From the NCBI RefSeq assembly GCF_900090295.1, contig NZ_LT607753.1, positions 4,836,001 to 4,900,000 of the forward strand: a stretch of DNA of 64,000 bases, in the 5' to 3' direction. This document shows positions 46,990-55,139 of the stretch, piece after piece. The translations under genes were made by a program, and so were the position numbers. This stretch comes from Micromonospora coxensis (GTDB taxonomy: Bacteria > Actinomycetota > Actinomycetes > Mycobacteriales > Micromonosporaceae). The notes below the pieces were generated by a model. The model had not been told where the DNA came from. It worked only from the letters and a program-made list of their open reading frames with translations, and ran no database searches. The first letter of the stretch is position 1. Each line of letters opens with the position of its first letter.

Positions 46990-47916
46990 GTGAAGGTATG
47001 GATCCCGCACCCGGCCGGAGTCGGACTGCTCGGCGAGGTGCCCTCGGGCGTCACCGTCGAGCCCTGGACGGACCCGGCGGCGCCCCCGTCGGACCCGGCC
47101 GGCGTGCGGTTCTGGGTGCCGCCGTTCCTGGGCGGCGGGGACGCCGCGGCGATGCTGGCCCGGCTGCCCGACCTGGCGGTCGTGCAGCTGCTCTCCGCCG
47201 GGGCGGACGCCTGGGCCGGGCACGTCCCGGACGGCGTGACGCTCTGCGACGCGCGGGGCGTGCACGACGCCGGCACCGCCGAGTGGGTGGTCGCCGCGAT
47301 CCTGGCCCAGCTGCGCAACTTCCCCGCGATGGCGCGCGCCCAGGCCCGCCGCGAGTGGGCGTACGCCGACGTCGCCCCGACCGACGAGCTGATCGGCAAG
47401 CGGGTGCTGATCGTCGGCGCGGGTTCGATCGGCGCGGCGGTGCAGGCCCGGCTGGCCCCGTTCGACGTCGAGTTCACGCTGGTCGCCCGCACCGCCCGCC
47501 CCGCCGAAGGGGTGCACGGGACCGACGAGCTGCCCCGGCTGCTCCCGGCGGCCGACGTGGTGGTCCTGCTGGTGCCGCTGACCGGGGCCACCCGGGGGAT
47601 GGTGGACGAGACGTTCCTCGCCGCGATGCCGGACGGCGCGCTGCTGGTCAACGCCGCCCGGGGGCCGGTGGCGCGGACCGAGGCGCTGGTCGCCGAGCTG
47701 GCGAGCGGCCGGCTGCGCGCCGCGCTGGACGTGACCGACCCGGAGCCGCTGCCGGCGGAGCACCCGCTGTGGGAGTTGCCGAACGTGCTGCTGACCCCGC
47801 ACGTCGCCGGTTCGGTACGCGGGCTGCTGCCCCGGGCGTACCGGCTGGTCGGGGCGCAGCTGCGCCGGTTCGCGGCCGGCGAGCCGCTGGTCAACACGGT
47901 GGTGGACGGCTACTGA
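46990..47916 (+). CDS. D-isomer-specific 2-hydroxyacid dehydrogenase
   Basis: A 308-residue NAD(P)-dependent enzyme. The nucleotide-binding motif is VLIVGAGSIGAAVQARL (about residues 138-154). The catalytic Arg is in VNAARGPVARTEAL (about 220-233), Glu in DVTDPEPLPAEHPLWELP (about 246-263) and His in LLTPHVAGS (about 269). It reduces 2-keto acids or oxidises D-2-hydroxyacids; substrate unknown. The gene ends 9 bp from the convergent PH-domain gene. Confidence 0.92.
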   Translation: MKVWIPHPAGVGLLGEVPSGVTVEPWTDPAAPPSDPAGVRFWVPPFLGGGDAAAMLARLPDLAVVQLLSAGADAWAGHVPDGVTLCDARGVHDAGTAEWVVAAILAQLRNFPAMARAQARREWAYADVAPTDELIGKRVLIVGAGSIGAAVQARLAPFDVEFTLVARTARPAEGVHGTDELPRLLPAADVVVLLVPLTGATRGMVDETFLAAMPDGALLVNAARGPVARTEALVAELASGRLRAALDVTDPEPLPAEHPLWELPNVLLTPHVAGSVRGLLPRAYRLVGAQLRRFAAGEPLVNTVVDGY

Positions 47917-47925
47917 GCGGCACGT

Positions 47926-48300
47926 TCAGCTGCTGCCGGGCAGGCTCTGACCGGTGGCCTCGACGAGCCGGGGGAGGTCGCTGCCGCGTACCGCCGGCAG
48001 GAGTACCTGCTGCCCGTCGTCGAGCCGGGCGACGGCCCGACCGCGCGGATCGGTGGCCAGCGCGACGACCCGTTCCCACGGGATCCGCCGGCCCCCGGCG
48101 AGCGCGGTCAGCCGCAGCTCACGGGCGTCGGCCTCGGTGCCGCCCCGCCACGCCCAGACGGCGACGGCGAGCGGGACCAGCAGCACCGGCAGCAGGTACC
48201 ACTCGGCGGTGGCCAGCGGCAGCGCCCCGATCAGGGCGACGATCGCCGCGACCAGGACGGCCTGGTGGTTCCGGAAGCGGATGGTGTCGGTGCGACTCAC
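47926..48300 (-). CDS. PH-domain membrane protein (Cfp6-like)
   Basis: A 124-residue protein with two adjacent membrane helices (about residues 15-50) and a C-terminal bacterial PH-like domain (RIPWERVVALATDPRGRAVA, DDGQQVLLPAVRGSDLPRL). It matches the low-molecular-weight antigen Cfp6/bPH_6 group, whose role is unknown. GTG 48300 follows CGGAGG at close range or may be leaderless (GATCAT six bases upstream). Confidence 0.8.
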   Translation of the reverse strand: MSRTDTIRFRNHQAVLVAAIVALIGALPLATAEWYLLPVLLVPLAVAVWAWRGGTEADARELRLTALAGGRRIPWERVVALATDPRGRAVARLDDGQQVLLPAVRGSDLPRLVEATGQSLPGSS

Positions 48301-48371
48301 CCTCCGATGATCCCACCCCCGGGCCGGGCGTGGGCCCACGGGCGTCCGGACGGTGACGGCCACCATGTCGG

Positions 48372-48387
48372 AGTGACCTGGGTCACT
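48372..48387. promoter_or_regulatory. Palindrome AGTGACC-TG-GGTCACT upstream of GGDEF-EAL gene
   Basis: Two perfect 7-bp arms with a two-base centre lie in the 204-bp gap between the PH-domain gene and the c-di-GMP protein. It resembles a BldD half-site pair but has one base less between the AC and GT cores than the BldD consensus as I recall it. Confidence 0.5.
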
Positions 48388-48504
48388 TCGCGCAGGCGTA
48401 ACCGACGTGCCGATCGGTCGTTGGCGGGGATGGCGTCTGTCGGATATCCGTCGGCGCCACGCACCGCCGCACCGCCCCGTGTCCCCCTCACGAAGGCGAC
48501 CGCC

Positions 48505-51090
48505 GTGCCCTACGCGTACCTCGTCCGTCGTCCGCCGCCCGCGGTGGCCGCCCTGCTGGCGGTGACCGTGTCGCTGATGGGAGCCGCCCTGGCCGGCGCC
48601 CTCCCACCGCTGGCCGCCACGACGCTGGCCGGTGCGGCCGGCTGCGCCCTGGCCGGGGTCCGGCTCTCCCGGTCGGCCGCCGCCCGGGGCCGGGACCGGG
48701 CGGCCCGGCGCCGTCGCCGGGCCGCCGCCCTGCTCGACACCGCCGTGCTGGTCGTCGGCCTGAGCGTGGCCGTCCTGCCGCTGGCCGCCCCGCCGCAGCG
48801 TCCGGACGTGGCGGCGGCCGGCCTGCTCGCCGCGACCGGGCTGTACGGCGTCGGCCTGCTCGCGCTGCCCGGGCACTCCCGCCTGGCGCCCCGGGTCCGG
48901 CTGCGGCGGACCGTCGACGCGCTCGGCCTCGGCACCGCCCTGGTCTTCGCCGGCTGGGTGCTGCTGCCGCCCGGCGAGGTGCCGCCGGTGGTCCGGCTGG
49001 TGACCGTGGTCGGCGCGGCCGGGCTGGCCGGGCTGCTGGTGAGCGCGCTCGCCGAGCGCCGACGTCGACCCGGTGCGGCGCTCTGCCGGGCGGGCGCGGC
49101 CGCCGCCCTGCTCGGCCTGGCCGACCTGGTGGTGCTGCTGACCTACCGGGCGCCGCAGCCGGCGACGCTGACCGCGGCGCCGTTCCTGCTGGCCGGCGCG
49201 CTGCTCACCGCGGCCGGGATGGCCCGGGTCGCGGCCGGCGACCCGCCGCGCGGCGGTGGACCGGCGGCGGCCTGGCCACGGGTGACCGCGCCGGCGGCGG
49301 TGGCCACCCTGGCCGCCGGGCACCACCTCTGGGCCGTCGGCAGCTTCACCCCGACCGCCGTCCTGCTCGGGCTGGCGGTGATCCCGCCGCTGATCGCCCG
49401 GGAACTGATCACCGCCGCCGACAACCGGGACCAGGAGCGGCGGCTGGCCGCCCGGGAGGCGCACTTCCGGGCGCTGGTCTCCGGCGGCCGGGACCTGATC
49501 CTGATCCTCGACGACGAGCTGCGGGTGCGCTGGCTCTCCGCGGCCGGCGCGCGCTGGTTCGGGCTGCGCGACGACGAGGTGCGCGGTCGCCGCCTCGCCG
49601 ACCTGCTGCACCCCGACGACGCGCCGGGCGCGCTGGCCTGCCTCGCCGCCGATCCGGCCGGGGCCCGGCCGCCCCTGCTGGTGGCCCGGATGGCCGCCGG
49701 CGACGGCGGCTGGCGGGAGACCGAGGCGACCGTGAGCGACCAGCGCGGGGTGCCCGAGGTCGGCGCGGTGGTGCTGCACGTGCGCGACATCGGCGAACGC
49801 CGCCGGCTGGAGCGGGAGGTGCGCCGGCTCGCCGCCACCGACCAGCTCACCGGCCTGGCCAACCGCAGCGAGCTGCTCCGCTCGCTGGGCGCGCGGCAGG
49901 GGCAGCGGGGCGGCGCGCTGCTCCTGGTGGAGCTGCACGGCCTCGGCGCGGTCGCCGACGGCGCGGGGCCGGCGGTGGGGGACGCCCTGCTGGTCACCGC
50001 CGCCCGCCGGCTGCGCGACGTGGTCGGCCCCCGCGATCTGGTGGCGCGGGTCGCCGGGGAGGAGTTCGCCGTCCTGACCGACGCCGGCCCGGTCCCGGCG
50101 TACGCGATGGGCGGCCGGCTGGTGGCCGCGCTGGCGGAGCCCTGTCCGGTGCCCGGGGAGCTGGTCCGGCTGCGGGTGAGCGTCGGCCTGGCCGAGCTGG
50201 CCGGGGCCGGCCCGGAGGACGTCCTGCGCCAGGCGGATCTCGCCCGGCGGCGGGCCGCGCAGCTCGGCCGCAACCGCGTCGAGTGGTACGACGCCTACCT
50301 GGAGGAGCAGCTGGTCCGCCGGCTGGACCTGGAGCGGGAGCTGCCCGGGGCGGTCGCCCGGGGCGAGCTGGACCTGGTCTACCAGCCGGTGCTCGGGCTG
50401 GCCGACCGGCTGCCGGTGGGGACGGAGGCGTTGCTGCGCTGGCGCAGTCCGGTGCTGGGCACCGTGCTCCCGGCCGAGCTGCTGCCGGTCGCCGAGGACC
50501 TGGACCTCCTCGGGGACCTGGGATGGTGGGTGCTGGACCAGGCCTGCCGGCAGCTCGCCGGCTGGTCGACCGGGGGCCGTGACCTGTGGATGGCGGTCAA
50601 CGTGACGCCGCGTGAGCTGCTTGCGCCGGACTTCCTGCCCCGGGTGGCCTCGATCCTGGCCGGGCACGGCGTACCGGCCGACCGGCTGGTGGTCGAGGTG
50701 GCCGAGCCGCGTCTCGGCGCCGAGCTGCCCACCGTGGTGGCCCGGCTGGCCGGGCTGCGGTCGCTGGGCGTGCGGACGGCGCTGGACGACTTCCGGGCCG
50801 AGCAGGCGTCCCTGGCACAGCTGCGCCGGCTCCCGATCGACCTGCTCAAGATCGGCCCGGAGCTGGTGGAGCCGTCGGACGAGCCGCGACGGCCGCTGAT
50901 CGACGTGGTGGTCAGCCTCGGCGAGCGGCTCGGGCTCTCGGTGGTGGTGGAGGAGTTGGAGTCGGAGGCCGACGTCGAGCGGGCCCGCCGGGCGGGCTGC
51001 CGGTACGGCCAGGGCTTCGCGCTGGCCCGTCCGGCCACCGCCGAGCGGGTGGAGGCGTTCTTCGAGGAGTTTCCCTCGACGTCGCGCTGA
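48505..51090 (+). CDS. Membrane PAS-GGDEF-EAL protein, degenerate GGDEF
   Basis: An 861-residue protein: about eight membrane helices (residues 10-300), a PAS domain (about 320-430, AHFRALVSGGRDLILILDDE), GGDEF and EAL domains. The GGDEF signature reads VAGEEF (first Gly replaced by Ala), so cyclase activity is doubtful. The EAL domain keeps EALLRWRSP, NVTPREL, LDDF and LLKIG, but DDFGTGYSSL has become DDFRAEQASL and AEGVE has become VEELE, so phosphodiesterase activity is also uncertain. GTG 48505 is chosen over ATG 48430 because the intervening codons have many A/T third positions, unlike the gene. Confidence 0.9.
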   Translation: MPYAYLVRRPPPAVAALLAVTVSLMGAALAGALPPLAATTLAGAAGCALAGVRLSRSAAARGRDRAARRRRRAAALLDTAVLVVGLSVAVLPLAAPPQRPDVAAAGLLAATGLYGVGLLALPGHSRLAPRVRLRRTVDALGLGTALVFAGWVLLPPGEVPPVVRLVTVVGAAGLAGLLVSALAERRRRPGAALCRAGAAAALLGLADLVVLLTYRAPQPATLTAAPFLLAGALLTAAGMARVAAGDPPRGGGPAAAWPRVTAPAAVATLAAGHHLWAVGSFTPTAVLLGLAVIPPLIARELITAADNRDQERRLAAREAHFRALVSGGRDLILILDDELRVRWLSAAGARWFGLRDDEVRGRRLADLLHPDDAPGALACLAADPAGARPPLLVARMAAGDGGWRETEATVSDQRGVPEVGAVVLHVRDIGERRRLEREVRRLAATDQLTGLANRSELLRSLGARQGQRGGALLLVELHGLGAVADGAGPAVGDALLVTAARRLRDVVGPRDLVARVAGEEFAVLTDAGPVPAYAMGGRLVAALAEPCPVPGELVRLRVSVGLAELAGAGPEDVLRQADLARRRAAQLGRNRVEWYDAYLEEQLVRRLDLERELPGAVARGELDLVYQPVLGLADRLPVGTEALLRWRSPVLGTVLPAELLPVAEDLDLLGDLGWWVLDQACRQLAGWSTGGRDLWMAVNVTPRELLAPDFLPRVASILAGHGVPADRLVVEVAEPRLGAELPTVVARLAGLRSLGVRTALDDFRAEQASLAQLRRLPIDLLKIGPELVEPSDEPRRPLIDVVVSLGERLGLSVVVEELESEADVERARRAGCRYGQGFALARPATAERVEAFFEEFPSTSR

Positions 51091-51113
51091 CCGGCCCGGC
51101 GTTCAGTGATCGC

Positions 51114-51125
51114 TGAACCGGTTCA
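51114..51125. promoter_or_regulatory. 12-bp perfect palindrome TGAACCGGTTCA
   Basis: A perfect palindrome with central CG, the form of LacI-family operators, at the 3' end of the LacI-type gene and just after the GGDEF-EAL stop. Related half-sites lie in the control region at 52256-52277 and 52462-52473. Confidence 0.4.
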
Positions 51126-52142
51126 CCTCTGTCGGGGCGGCGCGGTGCTGCCCCGTGGCGTGAGGTGGGCGGTCTCGTCCTGCAGGCCGGTCACCGGCTC
51201 GCCCGCGATGACCGCCAGCAGCTGGCGGGCGGCGTGCGCGCCGTACGCCGGGATGTCCCGCCCGAGCGCGGTCAGCGGCGGGTGCACCAGCTGGCAGAGC
51301 GGAGAGTCGTCCCAGGCCACGATCGACAGGTCGCCCGGGACGGCGAGCCCCATCTCCTGGGCGACCGAGAGCCCGGCGATCGCCATCACGTCGTTGTCGT
51401 AGATGACCGCGGTGGGCCGGTTGGCGGAGCTGAGCAGGCGCCGGGTGGCCCGGGCCCCCTCCTCGCCGGTGTAGTCCGACCAGACGGTGACCGCCTCGTC
51501 GAGCCCGAGCCGCCGGCACACCTCGCCGAAGGCGTCGGTGCGGATCTCGGTGTGCAGCAGCGAGGGCAACCCGCCGACCCGGGCGATCCGCCGGTGCCCG
51601 AGCGCCACCAGGTACTCCACCGTCTCCACCAGCGCCGCCGCGTCGTCGGACCAGACGCTGGTCAGGCTGCCCGTGTGCCCCGGCCCGCCGATCACCACCG
51701 CCGGCAGTTGCAGCTCCTCCAGGGCGGGGATCCGCCGGTCGTCGGTGCGCAGGTCGCAGACGAACACCCCGTCGACCCGGCGCTCGGCCCACCAACGCCG
51801 GTAGACCGCGATCTCCGCCTCCTGGTCGGCCACCACCTGCAACGTCAGCGCGTACGACCGGGCGGAGAGTTCCGCCTCGACGCCGCTGATCAGCTCCATG
51901 AAGAACGGCTCGATGCCCAGTATCCGGGCCGGCCGGCACAGGGCCAGCCCGACGGCGTTGGCGGTGGCCCCGGAGAGCGCGCGGGCGGCGCTGCTCGGGC
52001 TGAAGCCGATCTCGGCGGCGATGGCCAGGATCCGTTGGCGGGTGGCCTCCGAGACCCCGGGCTGTCCGTTGAGCGCGTACGACACCGCGCCCTTGGACAC
52101 CCCGGCGCGTCGGGCGACGTCGGCGATGGTCGGCCGCTTCAC
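51123..52142 (-). CDS. LacI-family regulator of the mannoside locus
   Basis: A 339-residue LacI/GalR regulator. The N-terminal helix-turn-helix TIADVARRAGVSKGAVSYAL and the hinge helix SPSSAARALSG (about residues 5-60) bind DNA; the periplasmic-binding-like domain (about 65-330) binds sugar. It is divergent from the mannoside ABC and glycosidase operon, so it very likely represses it until a manno-oligosaccharide binds. GTG 52142 has AGGAG seven bases upstream; ATG 52157 is five codons earlier but its ribosome site is too close. Confidence 0.92.
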   Translation of the reverse strand: MKRPTIADVARRAGVSKGAVSYALNGQPGVSEATRQRILAIAAEIGFSPSSAARALSGATANAVGLALCRPARILGIEPFFMELISGVEAELSARSYALTLQVVADQEAEIAVYRRWWAERRVDGVFVCDLRTDDRRIPALEELQLPAVVIGGPGHTGSLTSVWSDDAAALVETVEYLVALGHRRIARVGGLPSLLHTEIRTDAFGEVCRRLGLDEAVTVWSDYTGEEGARATRRLLSSANRPTAVIYDNDVMAIAGLSVAQEMGLAVPGDLSIVAWDDSPLCQLVHPPLTALGRDIPAYGAHAARQLLAVIAGEPVTGLQDETAHLTPRGSTAPPRQR

Positions 52143-52207
52143 CGGCGTGCTCCTCATTCCTCACGGCCCACGGGCCGGTCCACGGCGCCGGGATCACCGG
52201 CGGCCCT

Positions 52208-52213
52208 CACGCT
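52208..52213 (-). promoter_or_regulatory. -10 hexamer TAGCGT for the LacI-type gene
   Basis: Minus-strand TAGCGT about 66 bp before the LacI-type start. The -35 region is weak. Confidence 0.35.
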
Positions 52214-52219
52214 ATCGCG

Positions 52220-52247
52220 ACCCGGCCCGGGTGGTTGCCCGGGCCGG
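52220..52247. repeat. 11-bp inverted repeat in the mannoside control region
   Basis: CCCGGCCCGGG and CCCGGGCCGGG flank TGGTTG. It lies between the divergent regulator and operon promoters and may be a hairpin or a binding site. Confidence 0.5.
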
Positions 52248-52255
52248 GTGTGGCG

Positions 52256-52277
52256 CTGAACCGTCGTGCTGAACGGT
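52256..52277. promoter_or_regulatory. Inverted repeat AACCGT-N8-ACGGTT, candidate LacI operator
   Basis: TGAACCG (52256-52262) and TGAACGGTT (52269-52277) give both a 13-bp-spaced direct repeat of TGAAC and an inverted repeat AACCGT/ACGGTT. The words match halves of the TGAACCGGTTCA palindrome at 51114. Likely autoregulatory site of the LacI-type gene. Confidence 0.4.
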
Positions 52278-52424
52278 TGCTTGCGCGGTTAAGCCTACGG
52301 CTTCACCCACCCCCCAGCGCCACCCCGGTACGCCGTGATTTGCGCGAGAGAGCGCTTCACCACGCATGGTCGCGCTCCCAGGATCGCCGCAGGGTTACGG
52401 GACGGCCACGGCGTTAACCGGCCG

Positions 52425-52453
52425 TTGACAGGCCCATGGTCGGCCCGTACGGT
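52425..52453 (+). promoter_or_regulatory. Consensus promoter TTGACA-17-TACGGT for the mannoside operon
   Basis: A perfect -35 TTGACA and a good -10 TACGGT with 17-bp spacing lie about 70 bp before the binding-protein start. It is the strongest housekeeping promoter in the window, consistent with a gene set held off by a repressor. Confidence 0.75.
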
Positions 52454-52461
52454 GGCCTCAC

Positions 52462-52473
52462 TTATCCGGTTCA
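52462..52473. promoter_or_regulatory. Candidate LacI operator just after the transcription start
   Basis: TTATCCGGTTCA matches 9 of 12 bases of TGAACCGGTTCA, with the right half perfect, and lies where RNA polymerase starts (-10 at 52448). A second LacI-like word, GGAGCGTTTCC near 52494, is an alternative operator. Confidence 0.4.
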
Positions 52474-52523
52474 GTCAACGTCTCTCGATGTCGGGAGCGT
52501 TTCCAGTTTGCGCGGAGGATGAC

Positions 52524-53804
52524 ATGAAACGGTCCTGGACCCACTGGGCCCGCGTGGCGGTGGCCGGCGCCGCCAGCCTGGTCATGGTCGCGGCGTGCAG
52601 CGGCAGGAGCACCAGCGACGACGCCGACTCCGGTGGCGCCGTCACCCTGAAAATCAACTTCTGGGGCGACTTCGGGCTCCAGGACCTCAAGACCAAGTAC
52701 GAGGCCGCGAACCCGAACGTCAAGATCCAGCTCAACTCGGGCGAGTACAACGCCCAGCACGAGGACCTGCAGAAGAAGCTGGTGGCCGGCAACGGCGCCG
52801 CCGACATCGCGGCGATCGACGAGGGCTTCATGGTCCAGTTCCGCGGTCAGGCCGACAAGTTCGTCAACCTGCTCGACAAGGGCGCCGGGTCGTACGAGAG
52901 CAAGTACCTGCCCTGGAAGTGGAAGCAGTCGCTGTCGGCCGACGGCAAGACCCAGATCGGTCTCGGCACCGACGTCGGCGGCCTGGCCATGTGCTACCGC
53001 ACCGACCTGTTCCAGGCCGCCGGGCTGCCCACCGACCGCGACCAGGTCTCCGCCCTCTGGCCCACCTGGGACAAGTTCATCGAGGTCGGTCAGCAGTACA
53101 CCACCAAGACGAAGAAGAAGTTCGTGGACTCGGGCACCAACCTGTTCAACCCGATCCTGGGCCAGCAGCAGGTCGGCTTCTACAACGACCAGGAGCAGCT
53201 CCAGCTGGAGCAGGGCCCGAAGGTCGCCTTCGACTACACCGTCAAGGCCGTCCAGAGCGGGCTCTCGGCCAACCTGGTCAGCTTCCAGGCCGACTGGGAC
53301 AAGGGCTTCACCAGCGGTGCCTTCGCCGTCCTGCCCTGCCCGGCGTGGATGCTCGGCCACATCCAGCAGACCGCACCCGGCACCAAGGGCAAGTGGGACA
53401 TCGCCGCGGTGCCCGGCGGCGGCGGCAACTGGGGTGGCTCCTTCCTGACCATCCCCAAGCAGGGCAAGCACGTCGACGAGGCGTACAAGCTGCTGGAGTG
53501 GCTGGTCCAGCCGGAGCAGCAGATCGAGATCTTCAAGAAGGTCGGCAACCTGCCGTCGCAGCCGGCGCTCTACGCCGACCCGGCGATCGCCGAGTTCAAG
53601 AACCCGTTCTTCAACGACGCCCCGGTCGGCCAGATCTTCCCCAAGATGGCGCAGGGCCTCACCCCGCAGTACCTGGGCAAGAAGAACGGCCCGACCCGGG
53701 TCGCGGTGGAGAACGTCATCCGCCGGGTGGAGAACAGGACCCTCAAGCCGGACGCCGCCTGGGCGGAGGCGGTCAAGGAGGCCGAGAAGGCCGGCAAGTC
53801 CTGA
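52524..53804 (+). CDS. ABC sugar-binding lipoprotein (mannoside uptake)
   Basis: A 426-residue extracellular solute-binding protein of family 1. The signal peptide ends in the lipobox VAACSG (Cys about residue 25), so it is lipid-anchored outside the membrane. KINFWGDFGLQDLKTKYEAA opens the mature domain, and CPAWMLGHIQ and FKKVGNLPSQPALY are typical of oligosaccharide binders. It feeds the two permeases downstream. ATG 52524 follows GGAGG. Association with GH2 beta-mannosidase and GH5 mannanase suggests manno-oligosaccharides as ligand. Confidence 0.93.
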   Translation: MKRSWTHWARVAVAGAASLVMVAACSGRSTSDDADSGGAVTLKINFWGDFGLQDLKTKYEAANPNVKIQLNSGEYNAQHEDLQKKLVAGNGAADIAAIDEGFMVQFRGQADKFVNLLDKGAGSYESKYLPWKWKQSLSADGKTQIGLGTDVGGLAMCYRTDLFQAAGLPTDRDQVSALWPTWDKFIEVGQQYTTKTKKKFVDSGTNLFNPILGQQQVGFYNDQEQLQLEQGPKVAFDYTVKAVQSGLSANLVSFQADWDKGFTSGAFAVLPCPAWMLGHIQQTAPGTKGKWDIAAVPGGGGNWGGSFLTIPKQGKHVDEAYKLLEWLVQPEQQIEIFKKVGNLPSQPALYADPAIAEFKNPFFNDAPVGQIFPKMAQGLTPQYLGKKNGPTRVAVENVIRRVENRTLKPDAAWAEAVKEAEKAGKS

Positions 53805-53952
53805 TCCTCCGGTGACCGGTGGCGGAGCGGGCCCGACCGCTCCGCCACCGCCGGCGGCGGCCAGTCCACCGCCCGGCATCCCGGCGTCCGCCGGTCGAGG
53901 CCACCCCGCACCGCCCGTACCCCGTCACCTCTTCGGCCCTGGAGTGTGTCCC

Positions 53953-54966
53953 ATGTCCACCACCCGTGCCGCGCCCGCGCAGTCGCGCCGCCGAGCCGCG
54001 CCAGGGCGCGGCGGCTCCGGACCCGACGAGCGGCGGCTCACCTGGCGCAACCGGCTGTACCGCGCCGACATGCGCTACATGCCGTACCTCATGATCGCGC
54101 CGTTCTTCCTGCTCTTCCTCGTCTTCGGGCTCTTTCCGCTGGTCTTCAACGGCGTGGTCTCGCTGCGCAACTACCGGCTGGACGACCCGACGCTGCCGTA
54201 CTGGGCCGGGTTGGAGAACTTCACCCGGCTCGTCGGTGACGAGGACTTCTGGAACGCGCTCTACAACACCTTCGGCATCTTCCTGCTCTCCTCGGTGCCG
54301 CAGCTGCTGCTGGCGCTGGTGGTGGCCTCGCTGCTCAACCGCAAGCTGCGCGCGCAGACCTGGTGGCGGGTGGGCATCCTGCTGCCGTACGTGACCCCGA
54401 TCGTCGCCTCGTCGATGGTGTTCAGCGTCTTCTTCTCCCGCGACTTCGGCATGGCCAACTGGCTGCTCGGCCTGTTCGGCTACGGCAGCCCGGAGGCTCC
54501 GATCGACTGGCGGGCCGACAAGCTGCACTCCTGGACCGCCATCGCCACCATGGTCAACTGGAAGTGGATCGGCTACAACGCGCTGCTCTACCTGGCCGCC
54601 ATGCAGTCCATCCCGCGCGACGTCTACGAGGCGGCGGCGATCGACGGCGCCGGGCCGTGGAAGCAGCTGTGGAAGATCACCGTGCCGATGATCCAGCCGG
54701 TCATCGTCTTCACCGTGGTCCTGTCCACCATCGGTGGCCTGCAGCTCTTCACCGAGCCGATGTTGTTCGACCCGAACGCCCAGATCGCGACCGGCGGACC
54801 GAACGGCGAGTGGCAGACCATCGCCCAGCTCATCTACAAGGTCGGCTGGAAGGACCTCAACCTCGGCTACGCCGCCGCCATGTCCTGGGCGCTGTTCCTG
54901 ATCATCCTGGTCGTCGCCGGCATCAACACGCTGCTGACGAACCGTCTCTCGGGAGGCCGTCGGTGA
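53953..54966 (+). CDS. ABC sugar permease, MalF type
   Basis: A 337-residue permease with six membrane helices after a basic, disordered N-terminus (about residues 1-40). The EAA loop that docks the ATPase is EAAAIDGAGPWKQLWKITVP (about 229-248). No ATPase gene is in the operon, as is common in actinobacteria that share one MsiK ATPase among sugar importers. ATG 53953 has GGAG nine bases upstream. Its TGA overlaps the GTG of a repeat ORF leading to the second permease. Confidence 0.93.
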   Translation: MSTTRAAPAQSRRRAAPGRGGSGPDERRLTWRNRLYRADMRYMPYLMIAPFFLLFLVFGLFPLVFNGVVSLRNYRLDDPTLPYWAGLENFTRLVGDEDFWNALYNTFGIFLLSSVPQLLLALVVASLLNRKLRAQTWWRVGILLPYVTPIVASSMVFSVFFSRDFGMANWLLGLFGYGSPEAPIDWRADKLHSWTAIATMVNWKWIGYNALLYLAAMQSIPRDVYEAAAIDGAGPWKQLWKITVPMIQPVIVFTVVLSTIGGLQLFTEPMLFDPNAQIATGGPNGEWQTIAQLIYKVGWKDLNLGYAAAMSWALFLIILVVAGINTLLTNRLSGGRR

Positions 54967-55139
54967 GCGCGAGGAACGCAGCGGAGCGGAGTCCCGCAGT
55001 CGCGAACGAAGGTGACGCGGTGAGCGCGAGGAACGCAGCGGAGCGGAGTCCCGCAGTCGCGAACGAACGTGACGCGGTGAGCGCGAGGAACGCAGCGGAG
55101 CGGAGTCCCGCAGTCGCGAACGAAAGGAGACTCGGATGA
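54963..55139 (+). repeat. 57-bp tandem repeat array forming a coupling ORF between two permease genes
   Basis: A 57-bp unit starting GTGAGCGCGAGGAACGCAGC begins at 54963, 55020 and 55077; copies one and two are nearly identical and copy three is cut short by the ribosome site AGGAG of the next gene. Because 57 is 19 codons, the array is one open frame of 58 residues (three copies of SARNAAERSPAVANE). Its GTG overlaps the upstream stop (GTGA), each unit repeats that GTGA, and its TGA overlaps the ATG of the second permease. It preserves translational coupling across the insertion. Confidence 0.85.

Noticed and set aside
43873..47916. Very long plus-strand ORF upstream of the hydroxyacid dehydrogenase
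   Set aside because: Only the part from GTG 46990 matches a protein family; the rest is antisense to the dehydrogenase lipoprotein and SpoIIE genes.
48430..48504. ATG 48430 as start of the second GGDEF-EAL gene
   Set aside because: The 25 intervening codons have many A/T third bases and no ribosome site at proper distance, so GTG 48505 was preferred.
54963..55139. CRISPR-like array
   Set aside because: Repeats are contiguous without unique spacers, are in frame, and no cas genes are present.
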